Shown: positions 9,830 to 18,186 of the stretch, in pieces
Numbering within the stretch: the stretch's first letter is position 1
How the letters are laid out: each line of letters starts with the position of its first letter
Assembly (NCBI RefSeq): GCF_021560015.1
Contig: NZ_CP073588.1
Coordinates: 310,001-374,000 of the forward strand
Source: Shewanella vesiculosa
GTDB lineage: Bacteria > Pseudomonadota > Gammaproteobacteria > Enterobacterales > Shewanellaceae
Direction of reading: 5' to 3'
DNA: 64,000 nt
The notes under the pieces: generated by a model
Told to the model about the DNA's origin: nothing
The model's input: the letters and a program-made list of their open reading frames with translations, nothing else
Database searches by the model: none
Translations under genes and position numbers: made by a program

Positions 9830-9895
9830 ATGACCATGTATGTCACTGTTGTTGCAACACAATTGGCTTTCATTAGGAGCGTGTCGCATGTTTGA
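9830..9895 (+). CDS. Possible 21-residue leader peptide ahead of the amidase
   Basis: A short frame starts at an ATG with a strong ribosome-binding site (aaggagaacaca-ATG). It encodes MTMYVTVVATQLAFIRSVSHV, and its stop at 9893 overlaps the amidase start at 9888. It could be a translationally coupled leader or the remnant of a lost gene's 5' end. There is no homology evidence. Confidence 0.3.
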   Translation: MTMYVTVVATQLAFIRSVSHV

Positions 9896-11596
9896 AGTAA
9901 CTGAAGTTTCTATTGCCGAGCTACGTGCCGCCCTCGAATCCGGTCGAACTACTGCGGTTGAACTGGTGCAGTCTTATCTTGCACGAATTGATGCTTACGA
10001 CGGCCCAGCGACACAGACTAAGCTGAATGCATTAGTCGTCCGCAATCCTGATGCGATCAAGGAAGCAGAGGCTTCTGATGCACGCCGAGCTAATGGTGAA
10101 ACACTTAGCCCACTTGACGGTATTCCCTATACCGCCAAGGACAGCTACTTGGTTAAGGGGCTGACGGCAGCTTCTGGAAGCCCAGCGTTTAAGGACTTGG
10201 TTGCCCAATACGATGCCTTTGCCGTTGAGCGCTTGCGCGCCGCGGGTGCTATCTGTTTAGGTAAAACCAACATGCCACCTATGGCCAATGGTGGTATGCA
10301 ACGCGGTCACTACGGTCGCGCCGAAAGTCCATACAACGCTAACTACCTCACCGCACCTTTTGCCTCGGGTTCTTCTAACGGCGCGGGTACTGGTACGGCA
10401 GCAAGCTATTCTGCTTTTGGCCTAGCTGAAGAGACATGGTCGAGCGGGCGTGGGCCGGCATCAAATAACGGTCTGTGCGCCTATACCCCATCTCGGGGCG
10501 TGATTTCTGTGCGTGGCAACTGGCCGTTGACACCGACCATGGATGTAGTGGTGCCTTACACTCGCACTATGGCAGACATGCTCGAAGTGCTGGATGTTAT
10601 CGTTGCTGACGACCCGATCACCCGTGGCGATCTATGGCGTCTGCAACCTTGGGTCGAAATTCCCAAAGCATCAACAATCCGTCCAGCATCTTATGTGGCG
10701 CTTGCCGCTCAAGCCGATACGCTCAAAGGTAAGCGTTTCGGGGTGCCGCGCATGTATATCAATAAGGATGAATTAGCTGGCACCAGCGAAACCCCTGGTA
10801 TCGGCGGCCCGACCGGTCAGCGTATCAATACGCGTGCATCAGTGATCGACCTTTGGCAAGCTGCACGCACAGCGCTGGAAGCTGCCGGAGCCGAAGTGAT
10901 TGAAGTTGACTTCCCGCTGGTGTCAAATTGCGAAGGTGACCGCCCAGGCGCGCCGACTGTGTTTAATCGCGGCATCGTTACGCCTGAATTTCTCGATGAT
11001 GAGCTGTGGGCACTATCGGGCTGGGCATTTGATGAATTCTTGCGTGCCAATAATGATCCTAAACTCAACAAACTGGCTGACGTCAACGGCCATTTGATTT
11101 TCCCGCACGACCTTGGCACCTTGCCAAATCGTGAGGGCGATCTTGCCGCTGGTATGGATGAGTACGTCAACATGGCCAAACGAGGTCTCAAGTCGTATAA
11201 CCAAATCGACAGCATACCGGATGGTCTGCGTGGCTTAGAGAAAACGCGCAAGCTGGGGATCTCGAAGATTGGATGGATGAGTTAAAACTTGATGCCGTGA
11301 TGTTCCCAACCATGGCAGACGTGGGGCCGGCGGATGCGCATGTTAATCCAGCTTCCGCTGATATTGCCTGGAGTAATGGTATTTGGGTCGCTAACGGCAA
11401 CCTAGCGATTCGTCACTTAGGTGTACCAACGGTGACAGTGCCTATGGGGGTTATGGCCGATATTGGCATGCCAGTCGGTTTGACGTTCGCGGGCCGTGCT
11501 TATGACGACAATAATCTGCTGAGGTTTGCTGGTGCATTTGAGGCAACTGGTAGCAAGCGCATGATACCTGCGCGCACGCCAGAGCTTAGTCAATAA
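9888..11596 (+). pseudogene. Amidase-signature family hydrolase, frameshifted
   Basis: The protein belongs to the amidase-signature family, which uses a Ser-cisSer-Lys triad to hydrolyse amides. The Lys is in YTAKDSYLVKG (about residue 80) and the Ser-rich loop is ASGSSNGAGTGT. The Gly-rich block after it, LAEETWSSGRGPASNNGL, departs from the usual GTDTGGS. The start at 9888 (MFEVTEVS) has an AGGAG site. The frame breaks near 11255: inserting one G into the G4 run at 11255-11258 reads CTG-GGG-GAT-CTC and joins ...KTRKL to DLEDWMDELKLDAVMFPT, giving a protein of about 569 residues. The distal part contains the usual AWSNGIWVANGNLAIRHLGVPTVTVPMG block. It may be a sequencing error or a recent inactivation. 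Confidence 0.88.
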
Positions 11597-11625
11597 GCAC
11601 TAAGCCAAAGCACTTAGTAATACAG

Positions 11626-11663
11626 AACGGGATTGGCGTCTACACGCCAATCCCGTTTTTTTT
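11626..11663 (+). terminator. Strong terminator after the amidase
   Basis: The 14-bp arms aacgggattggcgt and acgccaatcccgtt surround a 4-nt loop and are followed by a T8 run. It sits 30 bases past the amidase stop. Confidence 0.92.
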
Positions 11664-12398
11664 AACGCCAACGTAAATACATCGTTAATATACACATGAT
11701 GCAAAGATATCGTTGAGCATAGTCAAAGAGCAAACGTCCTTAAAACAGCACTTAAGACGGCCTTTTACTGCCCATCATAGCGTCGATTATTAATGGCGAA
11801 ATCAATACTTTGATCTAGGTTTGAGCAAATGAGTGGCATGTAAAATGGTCACCTATTTGTTACGCGGTAATCCTCATAGTTTCCACAGAGACTTGACGGC
11901 GACATATTGGCCGCCAACGCTCAATGGTGCGCCAAGCCCAAGGTCAATCTTAACTAAGCCTTTCGCTGATCGTTCAGCTAAAAGCGCTTGCCCCATCACT
12001 TTTTTGAGCGCGAAAGGGTGTCGTTTGGGTTATCGATTTGCCAAAATGTTGTGATCTAAACCGATTCAGTCGAATCACTTTCAATAAAATGGTCGATCAC
12101 TGCTAAGGGCAAACTCACACCTGAAGTTACTGATCATAATCAAATCTAATTGTCAGCACTGTACCTAGAACAGAAATTCTTTTCTGCACTAGGCCTGCTA
12201 TTGACTAAGGCTCAAGAGATTACGAAATCGTGCCATTCATTTGCATGCTTGTTGACAGGTAATTGTGCTGAGATGTCTGTAGATAAGTGTATGTACGCAG
12301 TCGCACAGACAGTGTGATCGACTGATGGCATCATTTGAAGTTCTGACCTTATCCCATAGTGTCATTAAACCGCCTCAGGTGCAGGAGTGACATGCCAA
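11664..12398. other. Long intergenic region with a gene remnant
   Basis: No intact gene is visible. The left half carries a decayed minus-strand coding remnant, listed separately. The right half shows no convincing frame or RNA, apart from the AGGAG ribosome site at 12383-12387 for the next gene. Confidence 0.5.
11874..12150 (-). pseudogene. Decayed coding remnant, possibly a regulator C terminus
   Basis: On the minus strand, 11874-12029 encodes an uninterrupted tail containing FALKKVMGQALLAERSAKG and ending VAVKSLWKL-stop. The preceding 120 bases encode a plausible continuation in another frame (LPLAVIDHFIESDSTES, then ITTFWQIDNPND). The style is that of the C-terminal effector domain of a LysR-type regulator, but the similarity is weak. 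There is no start and at least one frameshift and one stop, so it would be non-functional. Confidence 0.3.
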
Positions 12399-13058
12399 AT
12401 GAATAAAACCTTAGTCATAGATTATTACACTGACATTCTTTGTGTTTGGGCTTGGATTGCTCAAAAACGTGTCGATGAACTTAATAAAACATTGGCAAAC
12501 AGCATCGAACTTCAATGTTACTACGTTGATGTTTTTGGTGATGTCCCGACAAAAATAAACACCCAATGGCAATCAAAAGGCGGTTTTATTGGCTTTGCCG
12601 AGCACATACAACAGTCTGTATCTGCCTTTGAATACGCTCATGTAAACCCGAAAGTATGGACGCAAGTTAGACCCACGACTTCAGCCAATGCGCATTTGAT
12701 GCTTAAAGCGATAGAGATTACTTATGATAAAAAGAAAAGTATCGATATGGCGCTAACGTTTCGAAGTGCATTTTTTGTCGATGGCTTGGATATTAGCAAT
12801 CTTGACGTGCTCTATGATTTAGCTAACGCCAATGGACTTGACCTAAACGCCATCGATACCAGTATTCGTGATGGTTCTGCTATGGCGTCTTTAATGGGTG
12901 ATTATCAAAAATCAAAGCAACAAAACATTAACGGTAGCCCGTCTTTTGTGCTTGATGGTGGGCGACAAATATTGTACGGCGACGTAGGTTTTCGCGTCAT
13001 TCTTGCCAATGTTGAAGAGCTTTTAAAGCATCCAACAGATGAGGCAAGCTGGTGCTGA
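12399..13058 (+). CDS. DsbA-family thioredoxin-fold protein with a single active-site Cys
   Basis: This protein of about 219 residues has the DsbA/HCCA-isomerase (GST-kappa) fold with a helical insert. The N-terminal strand VIDYYTDILCVWAWIAQKR aligns with the usual D-x-x-C-P-W-C position but keeps only one Cys (C-V-W-A). The cis-Pro loop is NGSPSFVLDGGRQILYGDVGF. It lacks a signal peptide and is cytoplasmic. The lost second Cys argues against disulfide exchange and for a glutathione-linked or isomerase-type activity. The start at 12399 follows an AGGAG at 12383-12387; a GTG at 12387 would add four residues. It lies 167 bases upstream of an FAD oxidoreductase on the same strand. Substrate unknown. 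Confidence 0.8.
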   Translation: MNKTLVIDYYTDILCVWAWIAQKRVDELNKTLANSIELQCYYVDVFGDVPTKINTQWQSKGGFIGFAEHIQQSVSAFEYAHVNPKVWTQVRPTTSANAHLMLKAIEITYDKKKSIDMALTFRSAFFVDGLDISNLDVLYDLANANGLDLNAIDTSIRDGSAMASLMGDYQKSKQQNINGSPSFVLDGGRQILYGDVGFRVILANVEELLKHPTDEASWC

Positions 13059-13224
13059 AATGAGCGCGACTCGCTCATTGATGCTATCGATAGTGACATC
13101 GATCAGATGCCTGCTTAGCGATGAAGGGATTTTGGACTATTCGATACATAAAGAGAAACATGAACTCTAAAATCTCCCCTACAAGCACGTTAGACAAGAG
13201 CGATGATAATATTAAGAGGTATAA

Positions 13225-14949
13225 ATGGTAGTCGAATCTATGTCTACATCTACAGAATCAGCCAAAAAATCAGCCACACAAGCGAAAACGGTTGCTGTTT
13301 TTGGTGGCGGTATTGCCGGACTAACGGCAGCGCATGAATTTGTAAAACTTGGCTATAAAGTCAAAGTGTTCGAAGCCAATCCTGATGCCGGTGGTTTTTT
13401 TAGAAGTGCCAGAAGAAAAGAAGATCAAGATATGCCTTCTGAATACTCCTGGCATGGAATGGGCCCTTGGTATAACAATTTTTTCGAACTCATCAAGGAA
13501 ATCCCCTTTGATGAACACTTCAGTCTTTATGACAACATCCTTTCAAGGCCGGTAGTATTCGGCTTGGCGCCTAATTCAGGAACGGCGCATTTTGGTGATT
13601 CTAATTCCAAAAATGTCGATTTAGAAAACCTGTTTAGTATGACGACCAAAGAAAAATGGCTTTGGTGTTGGCTGATGGGAAAAGCATGGTGTTCAAATAA
13701 TAGGAGCAGCCAAAAGTACAGCAACATCAATGCTAAAGAAGCTTGGCGCCCCTATTTAGCCGCTTCGACGCTGAGCACCTGGAGTTCCACTTTTGGCCCT
13801 TGGGTGGGTTCCGACTGGTGTCATGTTTCTTTCCATCATGTGGCGCATTTTTTTCGTAAACAATTAGTCACCAAGTATTCGTATCATCATTCAGGAGACA
13901 GTGAAGGCGACCCGTGGGATCACACGGCGCGCGACGGTTGGCTGCTTCTGAACGGGCCCAGCAGTGAGGTTTGGTTTGATAAGTGGGTCGATGATCTGAA
14001 GCAAAAACAGGTCGAGTTTCATTGGCAGACCCCACTTTATCGTTTGAGTTTTGAGAATAACAGCATCACAGCGGCAGAGCTCGCCAATGGCGAAACCGTT
14101 CAAGCCGATATCTATGTCCTGGCACTGAATCCTTTTTCTGCGGCAGATATCTTGGCAAGAACCCCTGTGCTTGAAAATAAACCGCAACTTAATCTTTTTA
14201 AATCCTTGGTACAACAGGGGCCTCACACCCAAGTGTCTTTTAGAATTGGCTTCAAAGAAAAAATGTCTTGGCTGCGACAAAGATGCGCGCTGGTTATTTC
14301 AGACTCAGCCTTTAACCTGACGCTTTTTTCTCAGGAACAAGCGTGGGGAGAGTCGAGTTCTCTGGGGGACGATATTCAATCTCTGTGGACTGTCACCGCT
14401 TGCGTTTCAAAAGTCCCAGGCCCGGTTCATGGTCTTTGTTTGGAACAATGCACTGAGGAACAATTTCTTGATGAAGTGTTATTTCAATTAAAACAGAGTC
14501 ATGCCCTAGATGAACTGGTGAAAAAGGCTAACGGCGGCAAAAGCTGGCAAGATTTTTCCATTGTAAAAATCACAGTTTGGCATGAATGGACGTTTTCTCC
14601 TGAAGGAATAACATCGGCGCAACCCAAATGGGTGAATTCGACCAATACCCAGCAATATATGCCACAGCAAAAGACGACAATATCCAACCTTGTTCTTGCC
14701 GGAGCTCACACCCAAACGACCGCAGATGTGTGGAGCATTGAGGCCGCGGTTGAGAGTGGCAAGCTGGCGGTAAAGGTTTTTGAGCCGCAACTTAAGGTCA
14801 TTCCACAGTCGAACTTTCTGGTGTTGAACGTCCTTGGGAAAATAGACGATGTGCTTTATTACTGCAAACTTCCAAACGTGTTGGATGTTGGTTTAATCGT
14901 CATGGTTATGTTATCAATAAGTCTAATCGCCTTTGGGCTTGCCGGATAA
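13225..14949 (+). CDS. FAD-dependent oxidoreductase with C-terminal membrane helix
   Basis: This 574-residue flavoprotein belongs to the amine-oxidase/phytoene-desaturase-like group. The dinucleotide-binding motif GGGIAGLTAAHEF (about residues 29-41) is followed by VFEANPDAGGFFRSA, the second strand and Arg-rich loop of that fold. A C-terminal FAD-contact block reads NLVLAGAHTQTTADVWSIEAAVESG. The last 25 residues form a hydrophobic helix (VGLIVMVMLSISLIAFGLAG) that probably anchors it to the inner membrane. The substrate is unknown. The start at 13225 has an AGAGG site 6 bases upstream. It is followed after 37 bases by an APC permease on the same strand, so both may belong to one transcription unit. 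Confidence 0.85.
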   Translation: MVVESMSTSTESAKKSATQAKTVAVFGGGIAGLTAAHEFVKLGYKVKVFEANPDAGGFFRSARRKEDQDMPSEYSWHGMGPWYNNFFELIKEIPFDEHFSLYDNILSRPVVFGLAPNSGTAHFGDSNSKNVDLENLFSMTTKEKWLWCWLMGKAWCSNNRSSQKYSNINAKEAWRPYLAASTLSTWSSTFGPWVGSDWCHVSFHHVAHFFRKQLVTKYSYHHSGDSEGDPWDHTARDGWLLLNGPSSEVWFDKWVDDLKQKQVEFHWQTPLYRLSFENNSITAAELANGETVQADIYVLALNPFSAADILARTPVLENKPQLNLFKSLVQQGPHTQVSFRIGFKEKMSWLRQRCALVISDSAFNLTLFSQEQAWGESSSLGDDIQSLWTVTACVSKVPGPVHGLCLEQCTEEQFLDEVLFQLKQSHALDELVKKANGGKSWQDFSIVKITVWHEWTFSPEGITSAQPKWVNSTNTQQYMPQQKTTISNLVLAGAHTQTTADVWSIEAAVESGKLAVKVFEPQLKVIPQSNFLVLNVLGKIDDVLYYCKLPNVLDVGLIVMVMLSISLIAFGLAG

Positions 14950-14986
14950 AGAGTAGCTTATATAAAACACAAATAGCGGAGGACTT

Positions 14987-16336
14987 ATGCATGACCATGA
15001 GGATAAAAAGTCGCATTATCAAAAAGATAGCCTGACATTGGTCGGTGCCGTTGCGCTTGGCACTGGCGTTATGATTGGCGCTGGTATATTTGCCTTGACG
15101 GGCCAGATGGCCCAGATGACCGGAAGCCTTTTCCCGCTGGCATTTCTTTCGGCTGCGGTGGTTGTCATATTTAGTGCATATTCTTACGTCAAAATGTCCA
15201 ATGCCTATCCTTCCGCCGGTGGCATAGCCATGTACCTGAAAAAAGCCTACGGCAGCACGGTGACAACCGCTTTTCATTCCCTACTGATGTATTTTTCAAT
15301 GGTGATAGCTCAGAGTTTTCTGGCGCGTACCTTTGGTACTTATACATTGCAGCTGTTTGGTATCGATGATACTAGCTTGTTGGTGCCGACATTGGGTGCC
15401 GGATTATTGCTGGTGGCATTTCTGATCAATTTGTCCGCCAACAAGATGATCGAAGGTGTCGCGTCGGTGCTCGGCTTTATTAAGATTGGCGGTATCGTTT
15501 TGTTCGGTATCGTTGGCGTAATGGTGGCTGGCTCGGTAGAAGTCGATTTCTCAACAGTCAGTTCAGACGCTTCAACTTCTGGTACAACAATCGCTGGTTT
15601 TATTGGTGCAACCGCGCTGGGTATTTTGGCCTTTAAGGGCTTTACCACCATTACCAATAGTGGCTCAGAGCTTATCGATCCTCACCGAAATGTGGGCCGA
15701 GCCATTATGATCGCTATTGCTTTGTGTGTGGTGATTTATACGCTGGTGGGCTATTCCGTCGCCAGTAACCTGTCACTTCAGCAAATCATCGAAACAAGAA
15801 ATTACTCGTTGGCCGCCGCTGCAAGGCCTGCACTGGGCGAATATGCCGTCTGGTTTACGGTTGTTCTGGCCATGTTGGCAACAGCAGGCGGTGTTATCGC
15901 CAGCATATTTGCGGTTTCGCGGATGTTGGCAATGCTGACCGATATGAAACTCGTTCCCCATAGCCATTTTGGCATGCCCGGTAGCATCCAAAAGCACACC
16001 CTGGTTTATACCGTCATTTTAGGTTTGCTGTTGACCATATTTTTTGATCTGACGCGGATTGCGGCTATGGGCATCATCTTTTATCTGATTATGGATATCG
16101 CGGTACATTGGGGGATCTTGCGACATTTGCGCCATGACATAGGTGCAAAACTCAGTATTTTGATCACCGCCATTATCCTTGATCTGATTGTTCTGGGTGG
16201 TTTTGTCTGGGTCAAGATAAACAGTGATCCATTGGTGGTCGGTGTCGCTGGTGTGGTCATGCTGGCTATTCTGCTTGTCGAGGTGCTGTTTTTAAGGCAT
16301 CACCCTATCGAATCAAAAGACCACAAACACGGATAA
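14987..16336 (+). CDS. APC-superfamily amino-acid permease
   Basis: This 449-residue, very hydrophobic protein has about 12 predicted membrane helices. The first reads LTLVGAVALGTGVMIGAGIFALTG, the conserved GxGIGAGIF-like helix 1 of amino-acid/polyamine antiporters and permeases. A conserved block GILAFKGFTTITNSGSELIDPHRN corresponds to the helix 6-7 region of the family. The N terminus is hydrophilic (HDHEDKKSHYQKDS). The substrate cannot be read. A GGAGG site lies 6 bases before the ATG. Its position between a flavoprotein and a PoxB-like enzyme suggests it supplies or exports an organic acid or amino acid handled by them, which is inference only. Confidence 0.9.
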   Translation: MHDHEDKKSHYQKDSLTLVGAVALGTGVMIGAGIFALTGQMAQMTGSLFPLAFLSAAVVVIFSAYSYVKMSNAYPSAGGIAMYLKKAYGSTVTTAFHSLLMYFSMVIAQSFLARTFGTYTLQLFGIDDTSLLVPTLGAGLLLVAFLINLSANKMIEGVASVLGFIKIGGIVLFGIVGVMVAGSVEVDFSTVSSDASTSGTTIAGFIGATALGILAFKGFTTITNSGSELIDPHRNVGRAIMIAIALCVVIYTLVGYSVASNLSLQQIIETRNYSLAAAARPALGEYAVWFTVVLAMLATAGGVIASIFAVSRMLAMLTDMKLVPHSHFGMPGSIQKHTLVYTVILGLLLTIFFDLTRIAAMGIIFYLIMDIAVHWGILRHLRHDIGAKLSILITAIILDLIVLGGFVWVKINSDPLVVGVAGVVMLAILLVEVLFLRHHPIESKDHKHG

Positions 16337-16440
16337 AGTAAATAGTAGCTGCAGCTGATGGACATTTCGCTGTGCTTCTCTGCTGCAGTTTAGCTTGGTC
16401 ATTATATCGAATATTTTTTATGTAAACATTGGAGCTAATT

Positions 16441-18177
16441 ATGTCAAAAAACGTATCAGATCATTTAGTCGAAATGCTGGTAGAAGCCGGTGTTAAGCGA
16501 GTTTATGCCGTGACTGGCGATAGCCTTAATCCGGTCAACGATGCTGTGCGAAGGGATGGTAGACTGCAATGGATCCATGTTAGGCACGAGGAAGCTGGCG
16601 CCTATGCGGCATCTATGGAAGCTGAGCTAAATGGTATCGGTTGCTGCATGGGCAGCAGTGGTCCTGGGCATGTTCATTTAGTCAATGGACTCTATGATGC
16701 CAATAGAGCTGAAAATCCGGTTATTGCGATTGCTTCAACTATTCATACTGAAAAAATGGGCCTGGACAACTTTCAAGAGACAAGACCCGAAGCGTTATTT
16801 CAAGATTGCTCAAAATATGTGTTTCTCGCCAATACCCCTAAACAAGCTGTCAATGGTTTGCAAACCGCGATTCAGCATGCCATCAGCAAGAAAGGGGTCG
16901 CTGTGCTCGGGCTTCCCGGTGATGTGGCTTCAGCAAGTCTGGAATCTGTGCATACGGCGAATAAAAACTTCTACACCCAACCCAGAATAACCCCAAGCCA
17001 TGAACAGCTTCAAGAACTGGCAAGCGTGATTAATGAACATGACAAAGTGATGCTGTTTTGCGGCCATGGTTGTCGCTATGCCGTTGAAGAAGTCATGCAA
17101 TTGGCCGAAAGGCTTAATGCCCCTTTGGGATATAGCTTTCGAGGCAAAATATTTTTTGAACGTAAAGAAAATCCTTATGCCGTTGGATTAAATGGGCTTT
17201 TAGGCAATAAATCCGGTTTTGAAGCCATGCATCAAGCCGATGTTCTGTTGATGCTGGGCACGGATTTTCCATATAGTGAGTTCCTTCCCGAAAAATGCAA
17301 AATTATTCAAATCGATACTAAACCCGAAAAATTAGGCCGTAGAGCTAAAGTGGACTTGGGTTATTGTGGTGATATTAAATCAACCCTTGAAGATCTTATG
17401 CCGTTAATTGATGTCAAAACGTCCACGGATTTTCTCGACAAAACCCGTTCACTGCATCAAAAAATTGAAGCTATCTATGAGAGCTATGTGGAAGAAAAGG
17501 GATCGGAAAAAAACATTCATCCAGAATATGTCGCTCATTTGGTGGATAAACTTGCCGATGACGATGCGATATTTACCGTTGATACGGGCATGAGCGCCGT
17601 GTGGGCCGCGCGTTATTTAAAGGCGGGAGCCAATCGTTACCTGACAGGTTCCTTTAATCATGGCTCGATGGCGAATGCCATGCCTATGGCGATGGGGGCA
17701 GGTTTATCACAACCAGACCGGCAAGTGATTGCGTTTTGTGGTGATGGCGGTATTTCAATGCTGCTCGGCGACTTAATGACCATTAGCCAATATCAAATTC
17801 CTGTCAAAATCATCATCTTTAACAATCGTTCGTTAGCCATGGTGAAACTTGAAATGCGGGTAGAAGGTTATATGGAGTGGCAGACAGATATGGTTAATCC
17901 TGATTTTATAAAATTGGCAGAGGCGATGAACATTGCTGCATGGGAGGCTACTGAGTCCAAAGATGTGGAGCTTGCACTGGCAAACGGATTCAAGCATAAG
18001 GGACCTGCGATAATCAATATTTTTACTGATCCCAATGCGTTGGCAATGCCACCTACCTTAAACTTTGAGCAAGTAAAAGGCTTTGCTGCATCGATGACAA
18101 AATTAATGGTCAATGGAAAATTTGCCGAAATAGTCGATACCACTAAGAACGATTTAAAATACTTACGGGAATTATGA
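16441..18177 (+). CDS. Thiamine-pyrophosphate-dependent pyruvate-oxidase-like enzyme
   Basis: This 578-residue protein has the three-domain layout of TPP enzymes of the PoxB/acetolactate-synthase family. The N-terminal PYR domain carries the catalytic Glu in IHVRHEEAGAYAAS and SGPGHVHLVNGLYDANR; a central FAD/nucleotide domain follows. The C-terminal PP domain carries the TPP-Mg motif GDGG (FCGDGGISMLLGDL...FNNRS). It closely resembles PoxB, which oxidises pyruvate to acetate and CO2 and passes electrons to quinone, but a different 2-oxo acid is possible. The start at 16441 is preceded by GGAG; an upstream TTG at 16429 overlaps that site and is rejected. The next gene follows after 9 bases. 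Confidence 0.87.
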   Translation: MSKNVSDHLVEMLVEAGVKRVYAVTGDSLNPVNDAVRRDGRLQWIHVRHEEAGAYAASMEAELNGIGCCMGSSGPGHVHLVNGLYDANRAENPVIAIASTIHTEKMGLDNFQETRPEALFQDCSKYVFLANTPKQAVNGLQTAIQHAISKKGVAVLGLPGDVASASLESVHTANKNFYTQPRITPSHEQLQELASVINEHDKVMLFCGHGCRYAVEEVMQLAERLNAPLGYSFRGKIFFERKENPYAVGLNGLLGNKSGFEAMHQADVLLMLGTDFPYSEFLPEKCKIIQIDTKPEKLGRRAKVDLGYCGDIKSTLEDLMPLIDVKTSTDFLDKTRSLHQKIEAIYESYVEEKGSEKNIHPEYVAHLVDKLADDDAIFTVDTGMSAVWAARYLKAGANRYLTGSFNHGSMANAMPMAMGAGLSQPDRQVIAFCGDGGISMLLGDLMTISQYQIPVKIIIFNNRSLAMVKLEMRVEGYMEWQTDMVNPDFIKLAEAMNIAAWEATESKDVELALANGFKHKGPAIINIFTDPNALAMPPTLNFEQVKGFAASMTKLMVNGKFAEIVDTTKNDLKYLREL

Positions 18178-18186
18178 TAAAACATT

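Noticed and set aside
9888..11596. Amidase taken as the N-carbamoylputrescine amidase that follows agmatine deiminase
   Set aside because: That enzyme is normally of the nitrilase family (Glu-Lys-Cys triad), while this protein has amidase-signature motifs; the pathway link is not supported.
11833..12054. Plus-strand 73-codon frame
   Set aside because: It is antisense to a better minus-strand coding remnant and has no ribosome site.
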